64,000 bases of DNA from Thioclava arctica (lineage in GTDB: Bacteria > Pseudomonadota > Alphaproteobacteria > Rhodobacterales > Rhodobacteraceae), in NCBI RefSeq assembly GCF_040892615.1, contig NZ_JBFRYC010000002.1:496001-560000 (forward strand), given 5' to 3'. Positions 43,891-52,334 of this stretch are shown one piece after another (the first letter of the stretch is position 1; the number at the start of each line of letters is the position of its first letter). The translations under genes were made by a program, and so were the position numbers. The notes beneath the pieces are model-generated. The model had not been told where the DNA came from. It made no database searches and saw nothing but the letters and a program-made list of their open reading frames with translations.

Positions 43891-44501
43891 TGCGCCACCC
43901 GCTTGCGATGCTCGCTCTCGGTCAGTCGAAAGCGTGGCGAGACAAATTCCTCGGCGCGCAGGATCCAGCCACCCTTGGTGCCCGCGCGCGTGGTGGCATA
44001 TTTGCGGCTGGCAGGGCGCGCATCAGCGACGCGGTAGTAGTAATTGCGCCGCGCGATCCCGTAGGCATCCACCAAATAGCCCGGCGCTGCGGCCTGTGCG
44101 AGCTCAGCCGCGGCAATCGTTTGCGGGCCGATCACGCCATCCACCACCACGCGCTGGCCCATATCGTTCAAGAGCCGCTGCAATACCACAATCGCATTGC
44201 CACCCGCGTTCACATACATATCGAACACCGAGGGTTGGAGCGCACCGGGCAGCTTTTTGATCAGCGGTTCTTCGAAGTAATGTTTGATGAAAATCTCGAC
44301 GGCCTGTTCGCGGCTGAGCGCGCGCACATCCATCTCATCGACGCGCCCATCACCCGTCTGATCAAGCTTGAGCCGCTGCAACGTGGCCAGCGTGACCCCG
44401 AATTTCGTCGCCCCGCCCGGATCATCCGGATCATCCGGATCATTGACGTAACCGCCTTCGCGCGCAACGATATCTTGCGCAATCTGCGTGACAGATTTCA
44501 T
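43881..44501 (-). CDS. N-acetylmuramidase (glycoside hydrolase family 108), holin-associated
   Basis: A 206-residue endolysin. The catalytic region reads IVAREGGYVNDPDD with the REGG glutamate, then GGATKFGVTLATLQ, as in GH108. After it comes DQTGDGRVDEMD (about residues 52-63), a good match to an EF-hand calcium loop, then VRALSREQAVEIFIKHYFEE. The C-terminal peptidoglycan-binding-3-like domain has VVVDGVIGPQTIAAAEL and RRNYYYRVADARP. There is no signal peptide, fitting holin-dependent export. A triplicated 9-bp repeat adds a DPD unit next to the active site. It precedes the holin in a two-gene operon. Confidence 0.88.
   Translation of the reverse strand: MKSVTQIAQDIVAREGGYVNDPDDPDDPGGATKFGVTLATLQRLKLDQTGDGRVDEMDVRALSREQAVEIFIKHYFEEPLIKKLPGALQPSVFDMYVNAGGNAIVVLQRLLNDMGQRVVVDGVIGPQTIAAAELAQAAAPGYLVDAYGIARRNYYYRVADARPASRKYATTRAGTKGGWILRAEEFVSPRFRLTESEHRKRVAQWA
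44417..44443 (+). repeat. Three tandem copies of CCGGATCAT inside the lysin gene
   Basis: CCGGATCAT is repeated exactly three times (44417-44425, 44426-44434, 44435-44443). On the coding strand it specifies the DPDDPDDP run. The unit is a multiple of three, so slippage would change length without breaking the frame. Confidence 0.95.
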
Positions 44502-44595
44502 GGCCTATCCCCGTTTTGACAACGGCGACAGGCTTGCAATTATGGGTTAAAAGGCGCGCAAGGCAGCGCGCGCTGGGCATGCAATCAGCGTAAGA

Positions 44596-45039
44596 TTACG
44601 ACGTCGGCGCCTCGTAGACACCTTGCTCTTTGAGCGCGTCGATCACTTCCTTGGGCATGTAATTCTCATCATGCTTGGCCAAAATTTCAGAGGCGACAAA
44701 GGTGCCCCCTTCCATTTGGCCGGTGCCGATCATGCCCTGACCTTCTTTGAACAGGTCTGGCAGAACGCCCGCAAATTTCACCGGAACGGTCGCGCCGCCA
44801 TCGGTGACGGAAAAGGTGATGACCTCGCCCTGACCGCGCTTGAGAGTGCCCTTCTCGACCAGCCCGCCCAAGCGGAACACCTCACCCGGTTTGGGCGGCT
44901 CGGTCGCAAGCTGTGAGGGGGCGCGGAAGAAGTTGATGCCATTGCGCATCGAATACCCGATCGTCCCGGTTGCGACGACCAAGGCCAGTGCGGCCACGGC
45001 CAGCACCTGAATACGGCGTTTCTTCTTAAGGCTCTTCAT
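44596..45039 (-). CDS. ccmE: Cytochrome c maturation protein CcmE
   Basis: A 147-residue heme chaperone anchored by one N-terminal helix (IQVLAVAALALVVATGTIGY) with a periplasmic OB-fold. Heme is bound covalently by His123 in LAKHDENYMP, with Tyr127 four residues later. GVLPDLFKEGQGMIGTG is also diagnostic. It passes heme to the CcmF/H complex for c-type cytochromes. It lies 23 bp downstream of argC, probably co-transcribed. The other ccm genes are not in the window; the next gene downstream is the lysin. Confidence 0.95.
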   Translation of the reverse strand: MKSLKKKRRIQVLAVAALALVVATGTIGYSMRNGINFFRAPSQLATEPPKPGEVFRLGGLVEKGTLKRGQGEVITFSVTDGGATVPVKFAGVLPDLFKEGQGMIGTGQMEGGTFVASEILAKHDENYMPKEVIDALKEQGVYEAPTS

Positions 45040-45062
45040 CGTCTCTCCTCCTCGCCCCGATC

Positions 45063-46091
45063 TTACGGGAAAACCGGCGCCAGCATAAGCCCCTCGGCCT
45101 CATCCATCCCTAGCATCAGATTGGCATTCTGCATCGCTTGGCCCGAAGACCCTTTGCAAAGATTGTCCAATGCGACCACGACCGTTGCGCGGCCGGGGAT
45201 ACGATCCCCTGATACACCAATATGAACAAAATTGGACCCCGTAACCGACCGTGTCGAGGGGAGTGCGCCGAAAGGTAGCACCTCTAGGAAACGTTCAGTG
45301 GCGTAGCGATCACTCAAAGCCTGATAGATTGCCTCTACATTACCGCGCACATAGGCGGTCGCCAGAATACCGCGATTGAACGGCGCGAGATGCGGGGTGA
45401 ATTGCACCATCACAGAGCGCCCGGCCAAGGCACTGAATTCCTGATCGAATTCGCCGATATGACGGTGAGTGCCGCCTGCGGAATAGGGGTGGGTTCCGCC
45501 CGATAGTTCAGCATGAAGCAGGTTTTCCTTAAGCGCACGCCCCGCGCCCGACACCCCGTTTTTCAGATCGAGAATGATTTCATCAAGGTCGATGACGCCG
45601 GCCTCGATCAAAGGGCGGATCGCATATTGGCCCGCCGCCGCATTACAGCCCGTGCCCGCCACCAGCCGCGCGTCGCGAATCGCCTCACGATAGAATTCGG
45701 TCAGCCCGTAAACCGCCTCTTTCTGCATCTCGAGCGCGGCATGGGGTTTGCCATACCATTTCTCATAAGCCGCCGGATCGCGCAGCCGGAAATCGGCGCT
45801 CAGATCAACGATCTTGAGGTCGCGCGGCAAGTCTTTGATCACCGCCTGCGAGGTCGCATGAGGCAACGCACAAAACGCCAGATCGACACCGGAGAAATCG
45901 ATCTCTTCGATCTTGACCAGATCGGGCAGATCGAGATGGCGCAGATGGGGGAACACATCGCCCATGCTCATGCCTGCTTTTCGCTCGCCCGACAGGGCCA
46001 CAATCTCCATCCCGGGATGGGTGGCGATCAGACGAACCAGCTCAGCCCCGGTGTAGCCGGATGCTCCGAGGATGGCGATCTTGTGGGTCAT
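45063..46091 (-). CDS. argC: N-acetyl-gamma-glutamyl-phosphate reductase
   Basis: A 342-residue arginine biosynthesis enzyme that reduces N-acetylglutamyl phosphate to the semialdehyde with NADPH. The Rossmann start KIAILGASGYTGAELVRLIA, the catalytic Cys149 in VAGTGCNAAAG, and GTHRHIGEFDQE are visible. It is the longer type 1 form. No other arg gene is adjacent. ccmE follows 23 bp downstream on the same strand. Confidence 0.97.
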   Translation of the reverse strand: MTHKIAILGASGYTGAELVRLIATHPGMEIVALSGERKAGMSMGDVFPHLRHLDLPDLVKIEEIDFSGVDLAFCALPHATSQAVIKDLPRDLKIVDLSADFRLRDPAAYEKWYGKPHAALEMQKEAVYGLTEFYREAIRDARLVAGTGCNAAAGQYAIRPLIEAGVIDLDEIILDLKNGVSGAGRALKENLLHAELSGGTHPYSAGGTHRHIGEFDQEFSALAGRSVMVQFTPHLAPFNRGILATAYVRGNVEAIYQALSDRYATERFLEVLPFGALPSTRSVTGSNFVHIGVSGDRIPGRATVVVALDNLCKGSSGQAMQNANLMLGMDEAEGLMLAPVFP

Positions 46092-46171
46092 GGATAAACC
46101 TTCGCATCAAGGACGGGCGGTCAACGCCGCTTTGCGCTCTATTTCGGCGCTCCACCTTGCTGCGTCAAGAT

Positions 46172-46795
46172 TTATCCCGCGCGATGCTGACGCCGACGTA
46201 TCAGCAAAAGCCCTGCCAAACCGGTCAGCAAAAGCGGCGCTGTCGCGGGAAGCGGCACCGCCGAGGGGCTCTCGACGAGCGGATCAGACGGCAAAAGCGC
46301 CGATGACAGATCGAGGCCATAGCTGAGCGGCGCGTTGCCGTAGGTAAAGATCATCGCCAGATACAGCGTGCCGCCAAAGCTGCTGTCCAGTGTGATGCTG
46401 CGATTGTCGGTCAAGCTGTTAGAAGCACTGACCGGCTGATAGGGATCGTATGCGATCCCGAAATCGCCGGGATTCAGACCGTCCCAGTTATAGGAAAAGG
46501 GGTTGGAACTGTAGCGAATCGACCCGCCGCCGTTCAGATAGCTACCGGTGAACGCATCCGCGCCCGACAGAGACAGCGTCAAAACCTGCGCGCCGCTGGC
46601 CAGACCGCCTACCCTGAAGATATCAGTGTCGCCTGCAGCCCCAACGCCGATAATCATCGAGGTGCCGCTGGCGATCAACGTCGGGCTGGACCAGTTCGAG
46701 GAATACTCGCCAACATCCAACTCGGACACACTCAGTGCCGACGCCGGGCCGGCCACAAGGGCCAGCAGACTGACAAGAATACGCAGAGTCGCCAT
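46172..46795 (-). CDS. VPLPA-CTERM sorting domain-containing secreted protein
   Basis: A 207-residue exported protein: signal peptide (TLRILVSLLALVAGPASA), a beta-rich Ser/Gly/Asn-rich middle, and the tripartite tail AVPLPATAPLLLTGLAGLLL followed by IRRRQHR. This VPLPA-CTERM tail is a sorting signal expected to be processed by an exosortase-type transpeptidase, leading to surface display or release with exopolysaccharide. No exosortase or polysaccharide gene is close, so processing depends on a distant system. The middle resembles no domain I recognise. The ATG at 46795 has GAGG upstream. Confidence 0.85.
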   Translation of the reverse strand: MATLRILVSLLALVAGPASALSVSELDVGEYSSNWSSPTLIASGTSMIIGVGAAGDTDIFRVGGLASGAQVLTLSLSGADAFTGSYLNGGGSIRYSSNPFSYNWDGLNPGDFGIAYDPYQPVSASNSLTDNRSITLDSSFGGTLYLAMIFTYGNAPLSYGLDLSSALLPSDPLVESPSAVPLPATAPLLLTGLAGLLLIRRRQHRAG

Positions 46796-46861
46796 CACAG
46801 GCCTCGCTTAGGGGTTCGCTCGCAATAAAGTTAACAATCGATTGCGGCCGAATTAAGCGTC

Positions 46862-47674
46862 CTATGCGGCAACAAAACGGATTGGATGGCGCAGGAATTG
46901 CGTCGCGTGACTGGAAACCGAGGACGGATCGCCCGTCGTCAGAAACTTCGACTCGGTCCCGGCACCCATAAAATCGGGATGGCGCGTCAAGTAATCAGCC
47001 AGGCTTTCAGCCACCAAGTTCGCCTGGCTATATACCGCGACATCGGCCCCCAAAGCCTCTTGAAAGGTCTTTTGCATCAATGGGTAATGGGTGCAGCCCA
47101 AAATCGCGGCCTCGGGGCGCGGCATCCGCCGCTTGAGCGCCTCGACATGCGATTTCACCAAGGCTTCGGCCAAAATCTCATCACCATCCTCAATCGCATC
47201 GACAACACCGCCGCAGGGCTGGGCCTCTACATCGACACCAATCGCACGGAACGCCAATTCGCGCTGAAACGCGCGCGAGGCCACCGTCGCGGGCGTCGCG
47301 AACAGCGCCACATGTTTCACCGCCACTTCGCGCGGTGGGGAATTGTCGCCCCATTTGCGTTCGGTCAGTGCCTCAATCATCGGCACGAACACCCCCAGAA
47401 CGCGCTTGCCCTCGGGGATCCAGCTTTCCTGCATCCGGCGCAAAGCGGCAGCCGAGGCGGTATTGCAGGCCAAAATGACCAGATCGCAGCCCTCGTCCCA
47501 CAGCCGTTCGACCCCTGCGCAAGTCAGGTTGAAAATGTCATCGGCATCGCGCACGCCATAGGGCGCATGGGCATTGTCACCGTAATAGCAAAACGCCACA
47601 TCGGGCAGACGCTTGGCGCAGGCATCGTAAACTGTCAGCCCACCCAGACCTGAATCGAAGACACCAACGGCCAT
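46862..47674 (-). CDS. murI: Glutamate racemase
   Basis: A 270-residue cofactor-independent racemase supplying D-glutamate for peptidoglycan. The N-terminal AVGVFDSGLGGLTVYDACAK, YGDNAHAPYGVRD, the first catalytic cysteine in LACNTASAAALRR (Cys70) and the second in ILGCTHYPLM are present. The start at 47674 has GGGAGAG upstream; the longer frame is not used. It follows the indolepyruvate oxidoreductase gene on the same strand with about 90 bp between them. Confidence 0.95.
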   Translation of the reverse strand: MAVGVFDSGLGGLTVYDACAKRLPDVAFCYYGDNAHAPYGVRDADDIFNLTCAGVERLWDEGCDLVILACNTASAAALRRMQESWIPEGKRVLGVFVPMIEALTERKWGDNSPPREVAVKHVALFATPATVASRAFQRELAFRAIGVDVEAQPCGGVVDAIEDGDEILAEALVKSHVEALKRRMPRPEAAILGCTHYPLMQKTFQEALGADVAVYSQANLVAESLADYLTRHPDFMGAGTESKFLTTGDPSSVSSHATQFLRHPIRFVAA

Positions 47675-47764
47675 TGCACTCTCCCGCGCGAAACCCCGGC
47701 GCGGGAACTGCGCCGGGTGGGCCTCATTTAAGCCCAAGTCTTCGCGAAAGAAACGTCTTTATGC

Positions 47765-50700
47765 TCACTCAGCGGCCATCGGTTGGGGATGCCCACCCGC
47801 GCGAAACGCTGCCAACAGCGCTTCGCGGCGTTTGGACGCCATCACCTCGGCCTGTGCTTTGACCGGGCCATAGCCGCGAATACTGAGCGGCAACTCGGCC
47901 AGTTCCCGCGCGATCTCCATCGTGTCAGGCGTGACCTTGGGCAGGATATCGGCCATGTCGGCCTCATATTGCGCGATCAGAGCTCGTTCCATCTTGCGCT
48001 CGGCAGCGCGCCCAAAGGGATCAAACGGCGTGCCGCGCAGCCCCTTGAGCTTGGCCAGAACCTTGAAGCCACGTTCCATCCACGGACCGAATTCGCGCTT
48101 GAGCGGTCGCCCATTCGCGCCTTCCTTCGACAGGATCGGCGGAGCGAGGTGGAAGCGCATCTCGAAATCGCCATCGAACTCGGCGCGTGCCTTGGCCGCT
48201 GTGGCCAGATGCAGCCGCGCGACCTCGTATTCGTCCTTATAGGCCAGCAGCTTGTGATAGCCCTTCGCGACTGAAACGCGCAGATCGTCAGGCGCGCTGT
48301 CCACCAGCTTGCGGAAACGTTTGGCAAGCCGGTTATTTTGATAAGCCACCAGTTGATCAGCGCGGAAATCGACGGGATCAACCGGGGCTTTGACCACCTC
48401 GGACACCATCGCGCGCGCCGCCTGTTCAGGATGCACCATCGCCCAGCGCCCCAGTTCGAAGGCACGCTTGTTTTCTTCGGGCTTGGCGCCGTTCAGCTCA
48501 ATCGCGCGGGTGATCGCCTCAAGGCTCAGCGGCACATAGCCCTGCTGCCATGCCGCGCCCAACACGACCATGTTGGAGTAAATCGAATCCCCCAGCATGT
48601 GGCGCGACAATTCCGACGTATCGACAAAGGCCACCCGATCTTTGAGCCGTGCCTCAAGGCTGAGGCGCAGCTGATCGCCGGGCAGGCGGAAATCGCGGTT
48701 GCGGGTGAATTCGCCCGTCACGATCTCATGGCTATTGACCACCGCCCCGGTGCGCCCCGTCGTCATCAGACCCAACGTTTTCGAGCCCGCCGAGACCACC
48801 AGATCGCCACCGATCACGCAATCCGCCTCGCCCACGGCCACGCGGATCGCGCTGATATCGTCGGGCTTTTCAGCGATGCGCAGATGGATATGCACCGCGC
48901 CACCCTTTTGCGCGAGACCCGCCATCTCCATCATGCCCGCGCCCTTGTCATCCAGATGCGCCGCCATCGCGAGCACTGCGCCGATGGTCACGACGCCAGT
49001 GCCCCCGACCCCGGTAATCACAATATTATGCGTGCCATGGATTGTCGGCAGCGTGGGCATCGGCAAATCGGGAAGGTCCAGTTCCTTGGCCTGCGCTTTC
49101 TTGATTTTCGCGCCCTTGAGCGTGACAAAGCTGGGGCAGAACCCGTCGAGACAGCGGAAATCTTTGTTGCAGGACGACTGGTCAATCGCACGTTTCGTGC
49201 CGAGTTCCGTTTCCACCGGCACGATCGAGACGCAGTTGGATTGCACGCCGCAATCGCCGCAGCCCTCGCAGACATCGGTATTGATGAACACGCGCTTGTC
49301 CGGGTCGGGGAATTTACCACGCTTACGGCGGCGGCGTTTTTCAGCCGCGCAGGTCTGCACATAGATCAGCGCCGAGACGCCCTTTTCCTTGGCCAGCCGC
49401 TTTTGCACTGCCATCAGCTCGGCGCGCTCGAATTTCTCGACCGTCGACGGGAAGGTGCTGAGATCGACTTCTTCCTTCTCGTCATAGACCACCACGACCG
49501 GCTTCACGCCCATTGCGGTGATCTCGGCGGCGATCTGTTGCGCGCTCAGATTGCCCTCGTTTTCCTGCCCCCCGGTCATCGCGACCGCATCGTTGAACAG
49601 GATCTTGTAGGTGATGTTGGTGCCCGCCGCCAAAGCCGCGCGGATCGCCTGAACGCCGGAATGGTTATAGGTGCCATCGCCGAGGTTCTGGAACATATGC
49701 TCGCGCTTTGAGAACGGAGCCTCGCCGACCCAGTTCACGCCCTCTCCGCCCATATGGGTGAAGCCTTCGGTATCGCGGCCCATCCATTGCACCATGTAGT
49801 GACAGCCGATCCCGGCATAGCCGCGCGTGCCCTCGGGCAGCTTGGTCGAGGTGTTGTGCGGGCAGCCCGAGCAATACCACGGTGTGCGCGAGGCGATTTC
49901 AGGAGCGTTATCGGCACGCTGCGCGGCCTCGATCTTGGTGATGCCAGCCTTGATGGCATCGGTATCGCGCCCCTCTTCGATGAAAATATCGCCCAGCTTT
50001 TGCGCGATCATCACCGGGTCCAGCGCGTAGCGCGTCGGGAACAGTTCTACCCGGCGGCCATTCTCCCAGCTATCGCCTTTGTGCCAGCCATAGACGCGCC
50101 GCCCCCCGCGATCGTCGAACAGCGCTTCTTTAACCTGCACCTCGATCAGCTTGCGCTTTTCCTCGACCACGATCACCAGATCGAGCCCCTCGGCCCATTC
50201 ATGGAAACTATCCATATCCAGCGGGAAGGTTTGCGCGATCTTATAGGTGGTGATGCCAAGGCGCTCGGCCTCGGCGGCGTCGATGCCCAGCAGCGACAGC
50301 GCATGGCTTAGATCAAGCCAGTTCTTGCCCGCAGCCACCAGACCGATCTTTGCGCCGGGCTGTCCCCAGACGCGTTTGTCGATGCGGTTGGCACGCGCGA
50401 ACGCCTCGGCGGCGAAACGTTTATAGTCGATCATCCGGGCTTCTTGCGCGACCGGGGTATCGTTGAGGCGAATGTTCAAGCCGCCCTCGGGCATCTTGAA
50501 ATCGGGCGTGACGAATTGCATCCGTTGCGGGTCGCCATCGACCACCGCCGTCGCCTCAACCGTGTCCTTCATGGTCTTCAGACCTACCCAGACACCGGCA
50601 AAGCGGCTTAGCGCATAGCCGTAATGGCCCAGATCAAGGATTTCCTGCACCCCGGCGGGGGACAGCACGGGCATATAGGCATCCACCATCGCCCAGTCCG

Positions 50701-51175
50701 ATTGATGCAACACGGTCGAGGATTCACCCGTGTGATCATCGCCCATCGCCATGATCACGCCGCCACGGCGCGAACTGCCCGCCATATTAGCGTGGCGCAT
50801 CACGTCGCCCGAGCGGTCGACCCCCGGCCCCTTGCCATACCAAAGACCAAACACGCCGTCCTGCTTGCCATCGCCACGCAGCTCGGCCTGCTGGCTGCCC
50901 CAAAGGGCGGTCGCGGCGAGGTCTTCGTTCAGCCCCGGCTCAAAGCGCACATTGGACGCCTCGAGCACGGTTTTCGCTCGCGCCATCTGCAAATCGACTG
51001 CGCCCAGCGGGCTGCCACGATAGCCGGTGACATAGCCTGCCGTGTGCAGCCCTGCCGCCTTGTCGCGTGCCGCTTGCGCCAGAACAAGGCGCACCAGCGC
51101 CTGCGTTCCATTCAGCAAAACCGGCGATTTCGTCAGGTCAAACCGGTCCGACAGAGTTATTTCTTGCCTTCCCAT
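47765..51175 (-). CDS. Indolepyruvate ferredoxin oxidoreductase, fused alpha/beta subunits
   Basis: A 1136-residue fused enzyme oxidatively decarboxylating aryl pyruvates (from Trp, Phe, Tyr) to aryl-acyl-CoA. The N-terminal pyrimidine-binding region has GYVTGYRGSPLGAVD, the TPP domain has CSGCPHNTSTKLPEGTRGYA and GVQAIRAALAAGTNITYKIL, the iron-sulfur region has CEGCGDCGVQSNC and CNKDFRCLDGFC, and the gamma-like domain has VGGTGVVTIGAVLAMAAH. Such single-chain forms occur in aerobic alphaproteobacteria. It is divergent from a LysR gene with a T-N11-A operator in between, so control by that regulator is likely. Confidence 0.95.
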   Translation of the reverse strand: MGRQEITLSDRFDLTKSPVLLNGTQALVRLVLAQAARDKAAGLHTAGYVTGYRGSPLGAVDLQMARAKTVLEASNVRFEPGLNEDLAATALWGSQQAELRGDGKQDGVFGLWYGKGPGVDRSGDVMRHANMAGSSRRGGVIMAMGDDHTGESSTVLHQSDWAMVDAYMPVLSPAGVQEILDLGHYGYALSRFAGVWVGLKTMKDTVEATAVVDGDPQRMQFVTPDFKMPEGGLNIRLNDTPVAQEARMIDYKRFAAEAFARANRIDKRVWGQPGAKIGLVAAGKNWLDLSHALSLLGIDAAEAERLGITTYKIAQTFPLDMDSFHEWAEGLDLVIVVEEKRKLIEVQVKEALFDDRGGRRVYGWHKGDSWENGRRVELFPTRYALDPVMIAQKLGDIFIEEGRDTDAIKAGITKIEAAQRADNAPEIASRTPWYCSGCPHNTSTKLPEGTRGYAGIGCHYMVQWMGRDTEGFTHMGGEGVNWVGEAPFSKREHMFQNLGDGTYNHSGVQAIRAALAAGTNITYKILFNDAVAMTGGQENEGNLSAQQIAAEITAMGVKPVVVVYDEKEEVDLSTFPSTVEKFERAELMAVQKRLAKEKGVSALIYVQTCAAEKRRRRKRGKFPDPDKRVFINTDVCEGCGDCGVQSNCVSIVPVETELGTKRAIDQSSCNKDFRCLDGFCPSFVTLKGAKIKKAQAKELDLPDLPMPTLPTIHGTHNIVITGVGGTGVVTIGAVLAMAAHLDDKGAGMMEMAGLAQKGGAVHIHLRIAEKPDDISAIRVAVGEADCVIGGDLVVSAGSKTLGLMTTGRTGAVVNSHEIVTGEFTRNRDFRLPGDQLRLSLEARLKDRVAFVDTSELSRHMLGDSIYSNMVVLGAAWQQGYVPLSLEAITRAIELNGAKPEENKRAFELGRWAMVHPEQAARAMVSEVVKAPVDPVDFRADQLVAYQNNRLAKRFRKLVDSAPDDLRVSVAKGYHKLLAYKDEYEVARLHLATAAKARAEFDGDFEMRFHLAPPILSKEGANGRPLKREFGPWMERGFKVLAKLKGLRGTPFDPFGRAAERKMERALIAQYEADMADILPKVTPDTMEIARELAELPLSIRGYGPVKAQAEVMASKRREALLAAFRAGGHPQPMAAE

Positions 51176-51214
51176 TGAGCACCTCCCCTTGCTATTTGGG
51201 CATTTGCGTCATGA

Positions 51215-51235
51215 TAGGTCACAAATTCTGACCTA
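51215..51235. promoter_or_regulatory. Palindromic LysR-type operator (T-N11-A) between the iorAB-type gene and the LysR gene
   Basis: TAGGTCA (51215-51221), seven bases, TGACCTA (51229-51235) is a perfect 7-bp dyad. Its core is T (51219), 11 bases, A (51231), the classical LysR-box layout. It lies 40 bases upstream of the oxidoreductase start and about 100 bases upstream of the regulator start, well placed for joint control. Confidence 0.7.
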
Positions 51236-51334
51236 GAAAGGGAAAATATGTTACAAAGCGGTTTCTTAAATGTTCGAGAGTAATGTAAAGGAACTTGCGC
51301 ATCCTGGCGCACGACCGAACCGAAAGTGACCGGA

Positions 51335-52243
51335 ATGGATTGGGACAAGCTTAGAATATTTCACGCAGTGGCCGATGCGGGGTCTTTGACCCATGCTGGT
51401 GACGCCCTGCATCTTTCTCAATCTGCCGTGAGCAGACAGATCCGTGCGCTTGAAGACGTGCTTGGAACGACTCTGTTTCACCGCCATGCACGGGGACTGA
51501 TTCTCACCGAGCAGGGCGAATTGCTGTTTGATGCGACCTCGTCGATGGCGAAAAAGCTTGAAAGCGCCTCGGCACGCATTCGCGATTCCGAGGAAGAGGT
51601 GTTGGGCGAACTGCGCGTGACGACGCCAACGGGCTTTGGCACGCTGTGGCTGGCGCCGCGGTTGATCAAGCTTTACGAAAAATACCCCGACCTCAAAATC
51701 AATCTGATGCTGGAAGAGCGCGTGCTGGATTTGCCGATGCGCGAGGCCGATGTGGCGATCCGCATGAAGGAACCCGCGCAGGCCGATCTGATCCGTAAGC
51801 GTTTGCTTAACATTCGGATGCGCCTTTATGCGACGCCGCAATATTTGGAGCAGGCCGGGATGCCCCAAAAGATTGAGGATCTGGCGCATCATCGGATGAT
51901 CTGCCAGACGCCCTCGACGCCTCAGGTTCAGGCAGGTGCGCAACTCGGGCAGCAGGTGCTGGCCTATGATCAAGCCTCAACCTTGATGGTGAACAACTAT
52001 TTCGGGGTGCTACAAGGAGTGCTCAATCATATCGGGATTGGCATTTTGCCCGATTATCTGACCGCCGACTTCCCCAACCTTCAGTTGGTGCTACCCGAGC
52101 TTGAGTCGGTCGAGGTGCCCGTCTTTCTAGCTTATCCCGAAGAACTCCGCTCATCGCGCCGCGTCACCGTGTTTCGCGACTTTATTCAAGAAGAAATTCT
52201 TGCCTACCGGCGCCAGAAAAGCAGTGAAACAACCGAGGGTTGA
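51335..52243 (+). CDS. LysR-family transcriptional regulator
   Basis: A 302-residue regulator with the winged helix-turn-helix LRIFHAVADAGSLTHAGDAL and HLSQSAVSRQIRALEDVLG at the N-terminus and a LysR substrate-binding domain (ELRVTTPTGFGTLWLAPRLI; GIGILPDYLTADFPNLQLVL). The ATG at 51335 is used; a GTG at 51326 is an alternative. It is divergent from the indolepyruvate oxidoreductase gene, its probable target, with a dyad operator in the shared region. The effector might be an aromatic keto acid, by inference from context only. Confidence 0.93.
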   Translation: MDWDKLRIFHAVADAGSLTHAGDALHLSQSAVSRQIRALEDVLGTTLFHRHARGLILTEQGELLFDATSSMAKKLESASARIRDSEEEVLGELRVTTPTGFGTLWLAPRLIKLYEKYPDLKINLMLEERVLDLPMREADVAIRMKEPAQADLIRKRLLNIRMRLYATPQYLEQAGMPQKIEDLAHHRMICQTPSTPQVQAGAQLGQQVLAYDQASTLMVNNYFGVLQGVLNHIGIGILPDYLTADFPNLQLVLPELESVEVPVFLAYPEELRSSRRVTVFRDFIQEEILAYRRQKSSETTEG

Positions 52244-52299
52244 GCCGAGGCATAACCGCAACGCATAGCAGGCATGACGTGGATGTGTCCTGTTTTCCC

Positions 52300-52328
52300 T
52301 TGATGCGTTCACATCCTGCCCATAAATG
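52300..52328 (+). promoter_or_regulatory. Putative promoter of the small RNA candidate
   Basis: TTGATG (52300-52305), a 17-base spacer and TAAATG (52323-52328). The expected transcription start (about 52335) coincides with the first base of the RNA's 5' stem. The -10 match is moderate. Confidence 0.45.
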
Positions 52329-52334
52329 AGGCTC

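Noticed and set aside
48338..49711. 457-codon forward frame
   Set aside because: Antisense to the indolepyruvate oxidoreductase; His/Arg-rich shadow.
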